A DNA stretch of 64,000 bases from Alphaproteobacteria bacterium (GTDB taxonomy: Bacteria; Pseudomonadota; Alphaproteobacteria; Rhodobacterales; Rhodobacteraceae), in the NCBI GenBank assembly GCA_030424865.1, contig JAUHVR010000020.1, forward strand, positions 1 through 64,000, written 5' to 3'. This document shows, piece by piece, positions 7,349 to 15,220 of this stretch (position 1 is the stretch's first letter; the number at the start of each line of letters is the position of its first letter). Below the pieces are notes generated by a model. The model saw nothing but the letters and a program-made list of their open reading frames with translations, was not told the origin of the DNA and searched no databases. A program made the translations under genes and the position numbers.

Positions 7349-8731
7349 CTATTTGAGCCCTTCTGCTTTGGCCCATTTCAGCGTGGCGTCCAGCCCGCCT
7401 GCCATGGCATCCACAATCACATCGACCTCTGGTTTCGTCAGGATCACCGGCGGTGAGAGGCTCATCGTGTCGCCTAGGTTCCGGCTGAGCACGCCCAGAT
7501 CCTGGATGGCTTTCGAACAATAGCCGCCGATCTGCAGGGAGGGCTCGAAGGGCTTTTTGGTGGCTTTGTCCTGCACAATCTCGACCCCTGCCATCAGTCC
7601 CATGCCGCGCACCTCGCCCACCAGCGGGTGATCGGCCAGACCGGCCAGCTTGGATTGCAGGTAGCCGCCGACCTCGCGGGCGTTCTCGACCGCGCCGATC
7701 TCGTCATAGCGCTTGAGCGTCGCAATCGCCGCCGCTGCGCAGACCGGGTGACCGCCATAGGTGTAGCCGTGGCCAAAGACGCCGACCTTGTCGGATTGCT
7801 GCACCATCGCGGTCCAGAGCGGTTGGGTCACCATCACCGCCGAGATCGGCAGATAGGCCGACGACAGCGACTTGGCACAGACCAGGATGTCCGGCTGCAT
7901 CCCTACGGCGGTGGACCCCCAGTATTCGCCGGTCCGGCCAAAGCCACAGATCACCTCATCGGCCACCAGCAGGATGTCGTATTTCTTCAGGATCGGCTGG
8001 ATCGCGGCGAAATAGCCCTCGGGCGGCACGACCACACCGCCGGTTCCCATAATGGGTTCCGCAAAGAACGCGGCAACCGTATCGGGCCCCTCAGTAAGGA
8101 TCATATCCTCCAGCTCTTTTGCCAAACGCGCGACGAAATCCGCCTCGCTCTCGCCCTCATGCGCCTCGCGGTAGTGATGCGGGCAACGTGTGTGCAGAAA
8201 TCCGGGTAGAGGCAGGTTGAACTCGCGGTGGATGTTCGGCAGTCCCGTCAAACTGCCCGAGGCGATGCCCGTGCCGTGATAGGCGCGGTTGCGCGAGATG
8301 ATCTTGGTCTTTTGGGGCTTGTCCTGGGCGTTCCAGTAGTACCAGGCGAGCTTTACGGCGGTGTCGTTCCCTTCCGAGCCGGAGCATTGGAAGATCACCT
8401 TGGACATGGGCACTGGCGCACGTTCGATCAGCATCTCGGCCAGTTCGATCGAGGGGGTGTTTGAGCGATGCGCAAAGAGCTGGAAATAGGGCAGCTCTTC
8501 CACCTGCTTGGTGATGGCTGCCTTAACGGCCTCGTCGCTATAGCCCAGCGACACGCACCACAGCCCCGCCATCGCATCCAGATAGCGCCCGCCGCCCGTG
8601 TCGGTGACATAACAGCCTTCGGCCCCGTCCATGATCTGTGGACCATGTTCGGCATGACGGCGCAGGTTGGTCTGCGGGTGAACCTGATAGGCAATGTCGC
8701 GCTCTGCGAGCGAGTTTGAAAACGTGTTCAT
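7349..8731 (-). CDS. Class III aminotransferase (omega-amino acid:pyruvate / polyamine type)
   Basis: A 460-residue PLP enzyme of aminotransferase class III. The PLP phosphate-binding pattern CSGSEGNDTAVKLA, the Asp in VADEVICGFGRTG and the Schiff-base Lys in ILVCAKSLSSAYLPIS are present. AAGGAG precedes the ATG. The sequence resembles putrescine/cadaverine/beta-alanine:pyruvate transaminases, which convert a terminal amine to an aldehyde. It lies 11 bp downstream of an aldehyde dehydrogenase gene in the same operon, the typical pair that turns an omega-amine into an acid through a semialdehyde. Together with the polyamine-type transporter upstream this supports amine catabolism. The exact substrate cannot be read from sequence. 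Confidence 0.85.
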   Translation of the reverse strand: MNTFSNSLAERDIAYQVHPQTNLRRHAEHGPQIMDGAEGCYVTDTGGGRYLDAMAGLWCVSLGYSDEAVKAAITKQVEELPYFQLFAHRSNTPSIELAEMLIERAPVPMSKVIFQCSGSEGNDTAVKLAWYYWNAQDKPQKTKIISRNRAYHGTGIASGSLTGLPNIHREFNLPLPGFLHTRCPHHYREAHEGESEADFVARLAKELEDMILTEGPDTVAAFFAEPIMGTGGVVVPPEGYFAAIQPILKKYDILLVADEVICGFGRTGEYWGSTAVGMQPDILVCAKSLSSAYLPISAVMVTQPLWTAMVQQSDKVGVFGHGYTYGGHPVCAAAAIATLKRYDEIGAVENAREVGGYLQSKLAGLADHPLVGEVRGMGLMAGVEIVQDKATKKPFEPSLQIGGYCSKAIQDLGVLSRNLGDTMSLSPPVILTKPEVDVIVDAMAGGLDATLKWAKAEGLK

Positions 8732-8742
8732 CCTGTTTCTCC

Positions 8743-10230
8743 TTATTCCAGCCGCAAGAGCACGGATTTCTGTTCCAGGTTTGCCTCGACCGCTGATTTG
8801 CCCAGGTCTCGGCCCACACCCGAAAGCCCCACGCCGCCGAAGGGCAGGTTCGGGTCAAAGAGGTTGTGGCAGTTGATCCAGACGATCCCGGCCTGAATCT
8901 TGGCGGACATCTGGTGCCCTGCGCGGATATCCTTGGTCCAAATGCTGCCGGCGAGGCCGAACTGCGTGCCATTGGCGAGCTTGATCGCCTCTTCCTCTGT
9001 CTCAAAGGTCGAAGCGGCCAGAACCGGGCCGAAAATCTCTTCCTGAACGACCTGCATGTCCTGATGGGTGCCTGACATGATGGTCGGTGACACAAAGAAC
9101 CCCTCGCGATCAAGCCGCTGGCCGCGCAAGGTAAAGGTCACGCCTTCTGCATCGCCAACCTCGATGTATTTGCTGACTTTTTGGGCATGGCTTTCCGAGA
9201 TCATCGGGCCAAAGAACACGCCGTCTTCGTAGGCCGCCCCGATCTTCAGCGCCTTGGCCTGTTCGGTGAGGCGCGCCATGAACTCGGCTTCGATGGATTT
9301 GTGCACATAGAGCCGCGAGCCTGCCGTGCAGGTTTGACCCTGGTTGAAGAATATGGCCATCGCGGCCCCGGTCACAGCCCAATCAAGATCGGCATCAGGC
9401 ATGACGATGACGGGGGATTTGCCGCCCAGCTCCAGCGTCACGCGCTTCATCGTGTCCATTGCAGCGCGGCCAATGGCCTGGCCTGTGGCGACCGAGCCGG
9501 TGAACGAGACCTTGTCGACGTCCGGGTGCGCGACCAGAGCTGCGCCCACCTCGCTGCCGCGCCCGGTGACGACGTTGACTGCACCCTCGGGGAAGCCCGC
9601 CTCGAGCGCCAGTTCCGCAAGGCGCAGGGCGGTAACCGAGGTATCCTCGGCAGGTTTCAGCACGATGGTGCAGCCTGCCGCAAGCGCGGGCGCGATCTTC
9701 CAGGCTGCCATGGAAATCGGGAAATTCCAGGGGGTTATGCCGACCACAACGCCAACAGGTTGCTTTGAGGTATAGGCAAAGAACTCGCCATCCGGCATGC
9801 GGGGCACGGAGACGTCAAGCGTTTCTCCGGTCAGCTTCGTGGCCCAGCCCGCGAAGTAGCGAAAGACGTCGATGACGCTTGCCACGTCCGAGGCCCGCGC
9901 AATGCCGCGCGGCTTGCCGCCGTCAATGGATTCGAGGTCGGCCAGTTCTTCGGCGTGCTCCTCGATCAGGTCGGCAAGTTTGTTGATCAAACGCTGGCGG
10001 GTGACCGGTTTCATCTTTTGCCAGGCCGGTGATTCGAAGCAATTACGCGCCGCCTTGACCGCCGCATCTGCGTCCTCTGCACCGCCCGCGGGCAGGGTTG
10101 TAAACTCGGCCCCGGTGCTGGGATCGACGACGCTTAGACGCGCCCCGTCTGACGCGTCCTTGTGTTGTCCGCCGATCACCATCCGCAAAGGCGACGACAG
10201 GAAATTTTGCTTTTGTATGAGAGGGTTCAT
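8743..10230 (-). CDS. NAD(P)-dependent aldehyde dehydrogenase
   Basis: A 495-residue member of the ALDH superfamily, the usual length. The folding motif ITPWNFP, the general-base Glu in VTLELGGKSP and the catalytic Cys in NQGQTCTAGSR are intact, followed by EEIFGPV. The closest look is to betaine-aldehyde and gamma-glutamyl-semialdehyde type enzymes. AGGA stands before the ATG at 10230. It would oxidise the aldehyde made by the aminotransferase encoded 11 bp downstream. It is divergent from the DUF3870 gene with an 87-bp shared promoter gap. Confidence 0.88.
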   Translation of the reverse strand: MNPLIQKQNFLSSPLRMVIGGQHKDASDGARLSVVDPSTGAEFTTLPAGGAEDADAAVKAARNCFESPAWQKMKPVTRQRLINKLADLIEEHAEELADLESIDGGKPRGIARASDVASVIDVFRYFAGWATKLTGETLDVSVPRMPDGEFFAYTSKQPVGVVVGITPWNFPISMAAWKIAPALAAGCTIVLKPAEDTSVTALRLAELALEAGFPEGAVNVVTGRGSEVGAALVAHPDVDKVSFTGSVATGQAIGRAAMDTMKRVTLELGGKSPVIVMPDADLDWAVTGAAMAIFFNQGQTCTAGSRLYVHKSIEAEFMARLTEQAKALKIGAAYEDGVFFGPMISESHAQKVSKYIEVGDAEGVTFTLRGQRLDREGFFVSPTIMSGTHQDMQVVQEEIFGPVLAASTFETEEEAIKLANGTQFGLAGSIWTKDIRAGHQMSAKIQAGIVWINCHNLFDPNLPFGGVGLSGVGRDLGKSAVEANLEQKSVLLRLE

Positions 10231-10317
10231 GGCATTCCTATTGGTTTGTTAGGTTGTTCATCAGCGCCGCATGTGTTAACTGTTTTCATGCAATCACATG
10301 CGGGTGGGGAGGCAAAA

Positions 10318-10644
10318 ATGAGCGACAAAACGGTCTTGGTCAGTGGCTACGCGCAAGCGCCGAAAGGCACTGGAATGTCCGAGCAAATGACGTGGGTCGG
10401 CGTGGTGCTCGAGGTCAATTGCAAGGACCACACGGTGGTGGCCGCTGACGGGACGTTCATCACCGAATTGGCCCGTGATTTCTTTCGCCGCCGCGTTGTG
10501 GGCTACCGCCTGATCGATGGGGTCGAGGGATTGGTTTCCGTTGTGGATATGCATTACTCGACGCCCTCAAAGAACGCGCTCATGGTCGCGCTTCAGGCGG
10601 CCTTCCAGCGCTATGTTGAGTTCCGACAGGCGGGCAAGGGCTGA
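10318..10644 (+). CDS. DUF3870 domain protein
   Basis: A 108-residue protein, MSDKTVLVSGYAQAP onward, with the DUF3870 pattern: an early beta strand, WVGVVLEVN, then ELARDFFRRRVVGY and a final HYSTPSKNALMVALQAAF. The family is small, cytoplasmic and of unknown function, often found next to acyl-CoA or amino acid catabolic genes. GGGGAGG at 10307-10312 fixes the ATG at 10318. Its 3' end overlaps the convergent nitronate-monooxygenase-like gene by 78 bp, an unusually long tail-to-tail overlap. It may be a regulator or chaperone of the neighbouring pathway, but that is only context. Confidence 0.75.
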   Translation: MSDKTVLVSGYAQAPKGTGMSEQMTWVGVVLEVNCKDHTVVAADGTFITELARDFFRRRVVGYRLIDGVEGLVSVVDMHYSTPSKNALMVALQAAFQRYVEFRQAGKG

Positions 10645-11559
10645 GCGGTATTCGCGGATCAACCGCTCGGTCAGCTCAAAGGCACCGGGCAAATCGTCGA
10701 TCAATCCAGCGCTTTGACCGGCTTCGGTTTTTCCGTTCTCGACATCGCCATCCAGCGCCGCATGTTTCAGAGCCGTGCTGCCGAAAATCTCTTTGAGCCG
10801 CTCCTTCGGTGCACCTTGCGCTTCCGCGTCCAGATAGGTCTGCGCAAAACCGTTGCGAATCATCCGGATCGGTCCAAGGCCTTGGCCGACCAGCGCGGTA
10901 TCCGAGACACCCGCATCGATCACGGCTTGCTTGTAGTTTTCATGCACCCAGGCCTCGCGCGTTGCCATGAAACGTGTGCCAAGTTGCGCGGCATCCGCCC
11001 CAAGGGCGAGCGCCGCAACGATGCCATCGCCATCGGCGATGCCCCCACCCGCGACAATCGGAACGGACGTCACGGCCTTGGCCACTGCCCGCACTAGCAC
11101 CATGGTCGAGACCTGATCGGGCGGGGGATGCCCGCCTGCCTCGCCCCCCACGACCACAAGCGCATCGACGCCCGCATCCGCCGCCTTGCGCGCATGTTTT
11201 TCCGAGGCGACGACATGCATGCATTTCACGCCCGCGGCCTGAAAGCGCGCCAGGTATTTCTGTGGCCCGCCTTGCGACGCCACGATGATCGGCGCGCCTT
11301 CTTCCAGTGTGATGTCGAGGATCTCGTCCGCCTGTTTGCGATACAGCGGCACGTTCACGGCATAAGGTTTGTCCGTCAGCGCCTTGACCTCGCGCAGCAC
11401 CTTGCGGAAATCCTCGGGGTAGAGCGGCCCCGCGGCCACCACGCCCAAGCCCCCCGCGTTTGAGACGGCCGCAGGCAGCGCGGCGTTGGACGAGGCCCAG
11501 CTCATCCCAGCCTGGATAATCGGATGTGGGACGCCAAAGGTTTTGCAAAAACGGCTCAT
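10567..11559 (-). CDS. Nitronate monooxygenase / enoyl reductase-like flavoprotein (NPD family)
   Basis: A 330-residue TIM-barrel flavoprotein of the 2-nitropropane dioxygenase family. It begins with a typical IIQAGMSWASS segment, has VVGGEAGGHP (FMN phosphate region) and VPIVAGGGIADG, followed by ALALGADAAQLGTRF. Members oxidise nitronates or reduce unsaturated acyl groups; many genome copies sit in acyl-CoA catabolic operons with no known nitronate. The start overlaps the stop of the acyl-CoA synthetase gene by 4 bp (ATGA), so the two are translationally coupled. An auxiliary role on an acyl-CoA or enoyl intermediate is plausible here. Confidence 0.82.
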   Translation of the reverse strand: MSRFCKTFGVPHPIIQAGMSWASSNAALPAAVSNAGGLGVVAAGPLYPEDFRKVLREVKALTDKPYAVNVPLYRKQADEILDITLEEGAPIIVASQGGPQKYLARFQAAGVKCMHVVASEKHARKAADAGVDALVVVGGEAGGHPPPDQVSTMVLVRAVAKAVTSVPIVAGGGIADGDGIVAALALGADAAQLGTRFMATREAWVHENYKQAVIDAGVSDTALVGQGLGPIRMIRNGFAQTYLDAEAQGAPKERLKEIFGSTALKHAALDGDVENGKTEAGQSAGLIDDLPGAFELTERLIREYRSALARLSELNIALEGRLKRDHERVL

Positions 11560-13208
11560 GCGGTTTCCTCTGTCTCAAGTCCGAATTTCTTGATCGCGTG
11601 CTCGACCAGATGGCGCTTTTGGATCTTCGAGCTCGCGGTCATGCCGATGGATTCAAAATCTTCCACGATCACGACGAATTTGGGCATCTTGAAGCCGGCA
11701 AGGCGCGGTTTGGCCCAGTCCAGAATCTCGGTTTCGCTCAGCGTCTCGCCCTCGCGGGGCAGCAGGTAGACGCAGGGCACCTCGATCAGGCGCGGGTCGG
11801 GCACGCCGCAAACCACCGCCTGACGCACCTTTGGGTGGGTGTGCAAAAGGTCTTCGATCTCGGTCGGGGCGACGTTTTCGCCGCCCACGCGGATGATTTC
11901 CTTGTGGCGCCCGATGAACCTGAGCGCGCCATCTGCACGCAGCACACCCAGATCGCCGGTCTTTAGAAAGCCCGCCTGATCAAAGGTTTCTGCGGTTTCC
12001 TTGGGCTTGTTGTAGTAACCGCGCATGACGTTCCACCCCCGCACGCGGATCTCTCCGGGCTGGCCTGTGGGTTGTTCGATCCCGGTCTGCGGGTTGACGA
12101 TGCGGAGCTCCAACCCCGGATGCGGGATGATCCAACCCTCGATACGGTCCTCCAAAGGCGCGCGGTGATCAGACATGGCAATGTTGGGCGCGGCCTCTGA
12201 CAGGCCATAGGCCACGACAGTCTCGGTCGCGCCGAATTCCTTGGCCACGCGGCGCATGATCGAGGGCGAGGCCGCCGCCCAGCCGCCGCGAAGCGCGTAA
12301 TCGTGCTTTGCAAAGTCGGGGCTGTTCAGCATCATCAGGTACATCGTGTCGTTGCCCGAGGTCAGCCCGCAGCGCTCTTGCGCCAAAATCCGCAGCGCCT
12401 CTTCGGGCACAAAGCGCTGCATCGTAATCAGGGTGGCACCGTAGACCGCAGCCACCACCAGCGAGAGGCTAGAGCCGGCCACGTGGAAAAAAGGACGTGC
12501 GCTCAGATATTTGTCGCCGCTGCGCACGCCCATGCGCATGCCCACGAAATAGGCATCCGTGACGATATTGCGGTGGGTCAGCAGCACACCTTTGGGCAGC
12601 GATGTGGTGCCCGAGGTGAACTGAATCAGCGCGTCATCCTGCGCGCCCGGAGCTTCGGGCAAGGGCGTATCGCTGCCGGTTGCCAGGAAGTCAGACAACG
12701 CAATACAGCCCGCGGGCACCTGAGTGCCAAGCATCACCACCTGCCGCAACATCGGCAGCTGTTCCGAGGGCAGAGCGCTGTCCACCTCTGGGCAGACCGT
12801 GCGCAGGACGGCGGTGAAATCGATCGACAAAAGCCGGTCAACGCAGAACAGAATCCGCACGTCGGCCTGGTGCAGCTGATAGCGTATCTCGTCCGGTTTC
12901 AGCCGCGTGTTGATCGGCACACAGACCGCGCCGGCGCGCAGAATGCCCAGAAACAGAACCGCCCATTCCACGCCGTTCCCGACACAAATCCCCACGTGAT
13001 CGCCCTTGCTGATCCCGTTTGCGGCAAGGGCGCGCGCAACCCTGTCGCTTTGGTCCCACAGGCTTTGGAAGCTGGCGCGCCCCTCTCCCTCGACCACCCC
13101 GTCCTGCGGCCCAAGCCTTGCGTTGCAACGCTCGTACGCGGCGACAATTGTGGGGGGTAGATCCGGGTAACGCTCTAGTATCGCGTTAAAATCCAGGGGG
13201 TGATGCAC
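11556..13208 (-). CDS. Acyl-CoA synthetase (AMP-forming)
   Basis: A 550-residue adenylate-forming ligase. The P-loop-like FTSGTTSLPKGVLLTH (A3), VVAYGLSEAAPN (A5), the hinge TGDLGVLRADG (A7) and RHKEIIRVGGENVAPTEIE (A8) are all present, as is a C-terminal domain ending near MTASSKIQKRHL with the catalytic Lys. The start is taken as GTG 13208 because GGAGG lies 8 nt upstream; an upstream TTG (13229) overlaps the U-tract of the leader terminator and is less likely. The first gene of a two-gene operon, it would activate a carboxylic acid for the hydratases, CoA-transferase and lyase encoded on the other side. The leader carries a terminator hairpin directly before the ribosome binding site. Confidence 0.88.
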   Translation of the reverse strand: MHHPLDFNAILERYPDLPPTIVAAYERCNARLGPQDGVVEGEGRASFQSLWDQSDRVARALAANGISKGDHVGICVGNGVEWAVLFLGILRAGAVCVPINTRLKPDEIRYQLHQADVRILFCVDRLLSIDFTAVLRTVCPEVDSALPSEQLPMLRQVVMLGTQVPAGCIALSDFLATGSDTPLPEAPGAQDDALIQFTSGTTSLPKGVLLTHRNIVTDAYFVGMRMGVRSGDKYLSARPFFHVAGSSLSLVVAAVYGATLITMQRFVPEEALRILAQERCGLTSGNDTMYLMMLNSPDFAKHDYALRGGWAAASPSIMRRVAKEFGATETVVAYGLSEAAPNIAMSDHRAPLEDRIEGWIIPHPGLELRIVNPQTGIEQPTGQPGEIRVRGWNVMRGYYNKPKETAETFDQAGFLKTGDLGVLRADGALRFIGRHKEIIRVGGENVAPTEIEDLLHTHPKVRQAVVCGVPDPRLIEVPCVYLLPREGETLSETEILDWAKPRLAGFKMPKFVVIVEDFESIGMTASSKIQKRHLVEHAIKKFGLETEETA

Positions 13209-13221
13209 CTTTCGGTCCTCC

Positions 13222-13280
13222 AAAAACAAAAAACCGGCCCTCGCTCAATGCGCCCGAGGGCACATCAGCGAGGACCGGTT
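13222..13280 (-). promoter_or_regulatory. Leader terminator (putative attenuator) before the acyl-CoA synthetase
   Basis: On the minus strand a 14-bp stem AACCGGTCCTCGCT (13280-13267) pairs with AGCGAGGGCCGGTT (13245-13232) through one G-U pair, with a smaller GCCC/GGGC stem inside the loop, and is followed at once by TTTTTTGTTTTT and the Shine-Dalgarno GGAGG (13221-13217). That is a complete intrinsic terminator in a 5' leader. The 5' arm also contains CGGTCCTC, complementary to GAGGACCG over the ribosome binding site, so an alternative fold could hide the start signal. The ligand or factor is unknown. Confidence 0.7.
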
Positions 13281-13362
13281 CCATATTCTAACGCACACGA
13301 AGGGTGTTTCGGGTGCGAACAAAGCCTTGTCCGCCCCTAGGCTGACATTGCAGCGGCGGGCA

Positions 13363-13422
13363 TGTCAAGCGGTGCTGTGCACGACAGCTTGGTTGACAAA
13401 CCCCGGACGGCCAACCTATGCC
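13363..13422. promoter_or_regulatory. Divergent promoters with a central dyad
   Basis: Two -35 boxes TTGACA face away from each other: plus strand 13393-13398 (with TATGCC 18 bp downstream at 13417-13422) and minus strand 13368-13363. Between them lies GCTGT-GCACG-ACAGC (13374-13388), a 5-bp dyad well placed for a regulator of both operons. No regulator gene is adjacent. The -10 for the minus direction is not clear. Confidence 0.5.
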
Positions 13423-13486
13423 TGTGGTCGAACAGTGTGAAAATCCGTTTGCTTCGGGCCCAAAACCTAGCCGCGGCGGATCTGCA

Positions 13487-13539
13487 AAGCACCAGAACCA
13501 AGACCTCGCGCGAGGGCTTCGTTCTGGTGCTTTTTTTGT
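13487..13539 (+). promoter_or_regulatory. Leader terminator (putative attenuator) before the HMG-CoA-lyase-like gene
   Basis: A 13-bp perfect stem AAAGCACCAGAAC / GTTCTGGTGCTTT encloses a second perfect hairpin CCTCGC/GCGAGG and runs into CTTTTTTTGTTTTT, immediately followed by GGAGGAC and the ATG at 13555. It mirrors the structure on the opposite strand: both U-tracts and ribosome binding sites share the sequence TTTTTTGTTTTTGGAGGAC. A terminator in this place must be conditional if the gene is expressed. Coordinates may be off by one base. Confidence 0.7.
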
Positions 13540-13554
13540 TTTTGGAGGACGGAC

Positions 13555-14496
13555 ATGTCTGATGATTTGGTGATCAGCGAGTGCTTTGCCCGCGACGGGC
13601 TGCAGAACGAGCCGGACTTTCTCGCGACGCAGACCAAAGTCGATTTGCTTGACCGTTTCTCGGCCATTGGCTTCCCCAGAGTCGAGGCCACGTCCTATTC
13701 GAACCCCAAAGCTGTGCCGCAATTTGCGGACGCAACCGAAGTGCTGCGCGGGATGACACGCCGCGAGGGTGCGTTCTACAAGGCCACTTGCGCCAATCTG
13801 CGTGCCGTTGAGCGTGCCAACGCCGATCACGACGCGGGGCGAGGCGCCAATGAGATCAGCCTGCTCGCCTCAGCGTCCGAGGCGCATTCGCAGAAAAACC
13901 TGCGCTCCAGCAAAGCCGAGCAATGGCAGCGGATCGCCGATATGGCCAAGGCCGCGGGCGGGCGCTATCGAATCATCGGATCGCTCTCGGTCGTCTTTGG
14001 GTGCCCGTTCGAGACCTACGTGGACCCGGGCGTGGTTGCCGAGGACTGTGCGCGGTTCCTTGACCTGGGTGTGCGGCATGTGAGCCTTGGCGACACGACC
14101 GGGCTGGCCACACCGCAGAGCGTCAAATCGCTGTGGCGCAGGCTGGAAACCGAGTTGCCAGACCTGACCCTGATCGCGCATTTCCACGATTCGCGCGGCT
14201 CGGGGCTGGCCAATTGCGTCGCCGCCCTTGAGGCCGGATGCTGCTGGTTTGACAGCTCTATCGGGGGTGTCGGCGGACATCCCAGCAAGATCAAATATGG
14301 CGGTGGCTTCACCGGCAATGTCGCGACCGAGGATCTTGTGAACCTCTTTGAAGCGATGGGCGTGGACACGGGGCTGGACCTCGACGCGCTGATGACCACG
14401 GTCGAATTTTGCGAAAAGGTGCTGGGCCGCCCGCTTTATGGCCGCACGGCGCGCACCGGATTGTCCCCCCTGATCAAGGAGAAAACCTATGCCTGA
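13555..14496 (+). CDS. HMG-CoA-lyase-like TIM-barrel lyase lacking the usual catalytic Cys
   Basis: A 313-residue member of the HMGL-like / DRE-TIM metallolyase family. It has ARDGLQNE near the N-terminus (metal and substrate binding), HFHD at residues 209-212 (metal His pair) and the GNVATEDLV segment. In true HMG-CoA lyases the loop before that reads GLGGCP with a catalytic Cys; here it reads GVGGHP, with His242 in place of Cys. A different substrate, or a related aldol-type cleavage of a 3-hydroxyacyl-CoA, is therefore possible. It begins a coupled operon with two enoyl-CoA hydratases and a CoA-transferase; its last 8 bp overlap the next start. Expression appears controlled by a leader terminator. 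Confidence 0.78.
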   Translation: MSDDLVISECFARDGLQNEPDFLATQTKVDLLDRFSAIGFPRVEATSYSNPKAVPQFADATEVLRGMTRREGAFYKATCANLRAVERANADHDAGRGANEISLLASASEAHSQKNLRSSKAEQWQRIADMAKAAGGRYRIIGSLSVVFGCPFETYVDPGVVAEDCARFLDLGVRHVSLGDTTGLATPQSVKSLWRRLETELPDLTLIAHFHDSRGSGLANCVAALEAGCCWFDSSIGGVGGHPSKIKYGGGFTGNVATEDLVNLFEAMGVDTGLDLDALMTTVEFCEKVLGRPLYGRTARTGLSPLIKEKTYA

Positions 14497-15220
14497 CAGC
14501 CTTCTGGTTGAGGATCGCGGGCCTGTCCGTATCCTGACGATGAACCGCCCCGACAAGCTGAACGCGTTGAACACCGAGTTGACGCAAGCCCTTGTCGATG
14601 CACTGACCGAGGCGGACAAGGACAGCGCAGTGCGCGTCGTTGTCTTGACCGGCGCGGGGCGTGGGTTTTGCGCAGGCGCTGATCTGAAAGAGTTCTCATC
14701 GCTCACAGCAGCGAATCCCGAGATGGTGCGCATGCGGGCCGAGTTGACCTGGCGGCTGCAGGCGCTCTTGCCGCAGCTTTCCAAACCCGTGATCGCCGCT
14801 GCGCGCGGGCCAGCCGTGGGGGGCGGCGCGGGGCTTGTGGCCGGTGCGGATCTTGCGATTGCTTCGGACACGCTCAAATTCGGCTATCCCGAACTTAAAC
14901 ACGGCATCGTCGCCGCGCTGGTGATGACTGGGCTGACCCGCGCGATGGGGCGCAAGGCGGCCTTTGAGACGCTGGCGATGAAAAAACTGCTGACGGCGGC
15001 AGAGGCCAGGGCCGCAGGTGTGCTGAATGCCGTAGTCGAAGACGACGCGCTGCTGGACACCGCCATCGCCATGGCCGAGGACATCGCAACTGTGGACCCC
15101 GTCGCAATGCAAGCCACCAAAGAGCTGTTTTACCGCACCGCCGAGGCCCCCTATGATGAGGCCATGCGCGCTGGCCGCGATGTGAACCAGATCATGCGCA
15201 GCTTCGGAGGCGCGCGATGA
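14489..15220 (+). CDS. Enoyl-CoA hydratase/isomerase family protein (1)
   Basis: A 243-residue crotonase-fold protein. The oxyanion-hole segments are visible: GRGFCAGADLKEFS and AARGPAVGGGAGLVAGADLA, followed by FGYPELKHGIV where crotonases carry one catalytic acid. The start codon overlaps the lyase gene by 8 bp and the stop overlaps the CoA-transferase gene by 4 bp, so the operon is translationally coupled. It likely hydrates or isomerises an unsaturated CoA ester produced within this pathway. A second, divergent crotonase at 16398 suggests two sequential steps. Confidence 0.85.
   Translation: MPDSLLVEDRGPVRILTMNRPDKLNALNTELTQALVDALTEADKDSAVRVVVLTGAGRGFCAGADLKEFSSLTAANPEMVRMRAELTWRLQALLPQLSKPVIAAARGPAVGGGAGLVAGADLAIASDTLKFGYPELKHGIVAALVMTGLTRAMGRKAAFETLAMKKLLTAAEARAAGVLNAVVEDDALLDTAIAMAEDIATVDPVAMQATKELFYRTAEAPYDEAMRAGRDVNQIMRSFGGAR

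Noticed and set aside
13209-13229. TTG 13229 as the acyl-CoA synthetase start
   Set aside because: It would place the start inside the U-tract and ahead of the GGAGG; GTG 13208 has correct spacing.
13362-13562. 66-codon leader ORF overlapping the HMG-CoA-lyase-like start
   Set aside because: It begins upstream of the likely promoter, lacks a ribosome binding site, and shows no run of regulatory codons. Its open frame is largely the terminator stem and U-tract.
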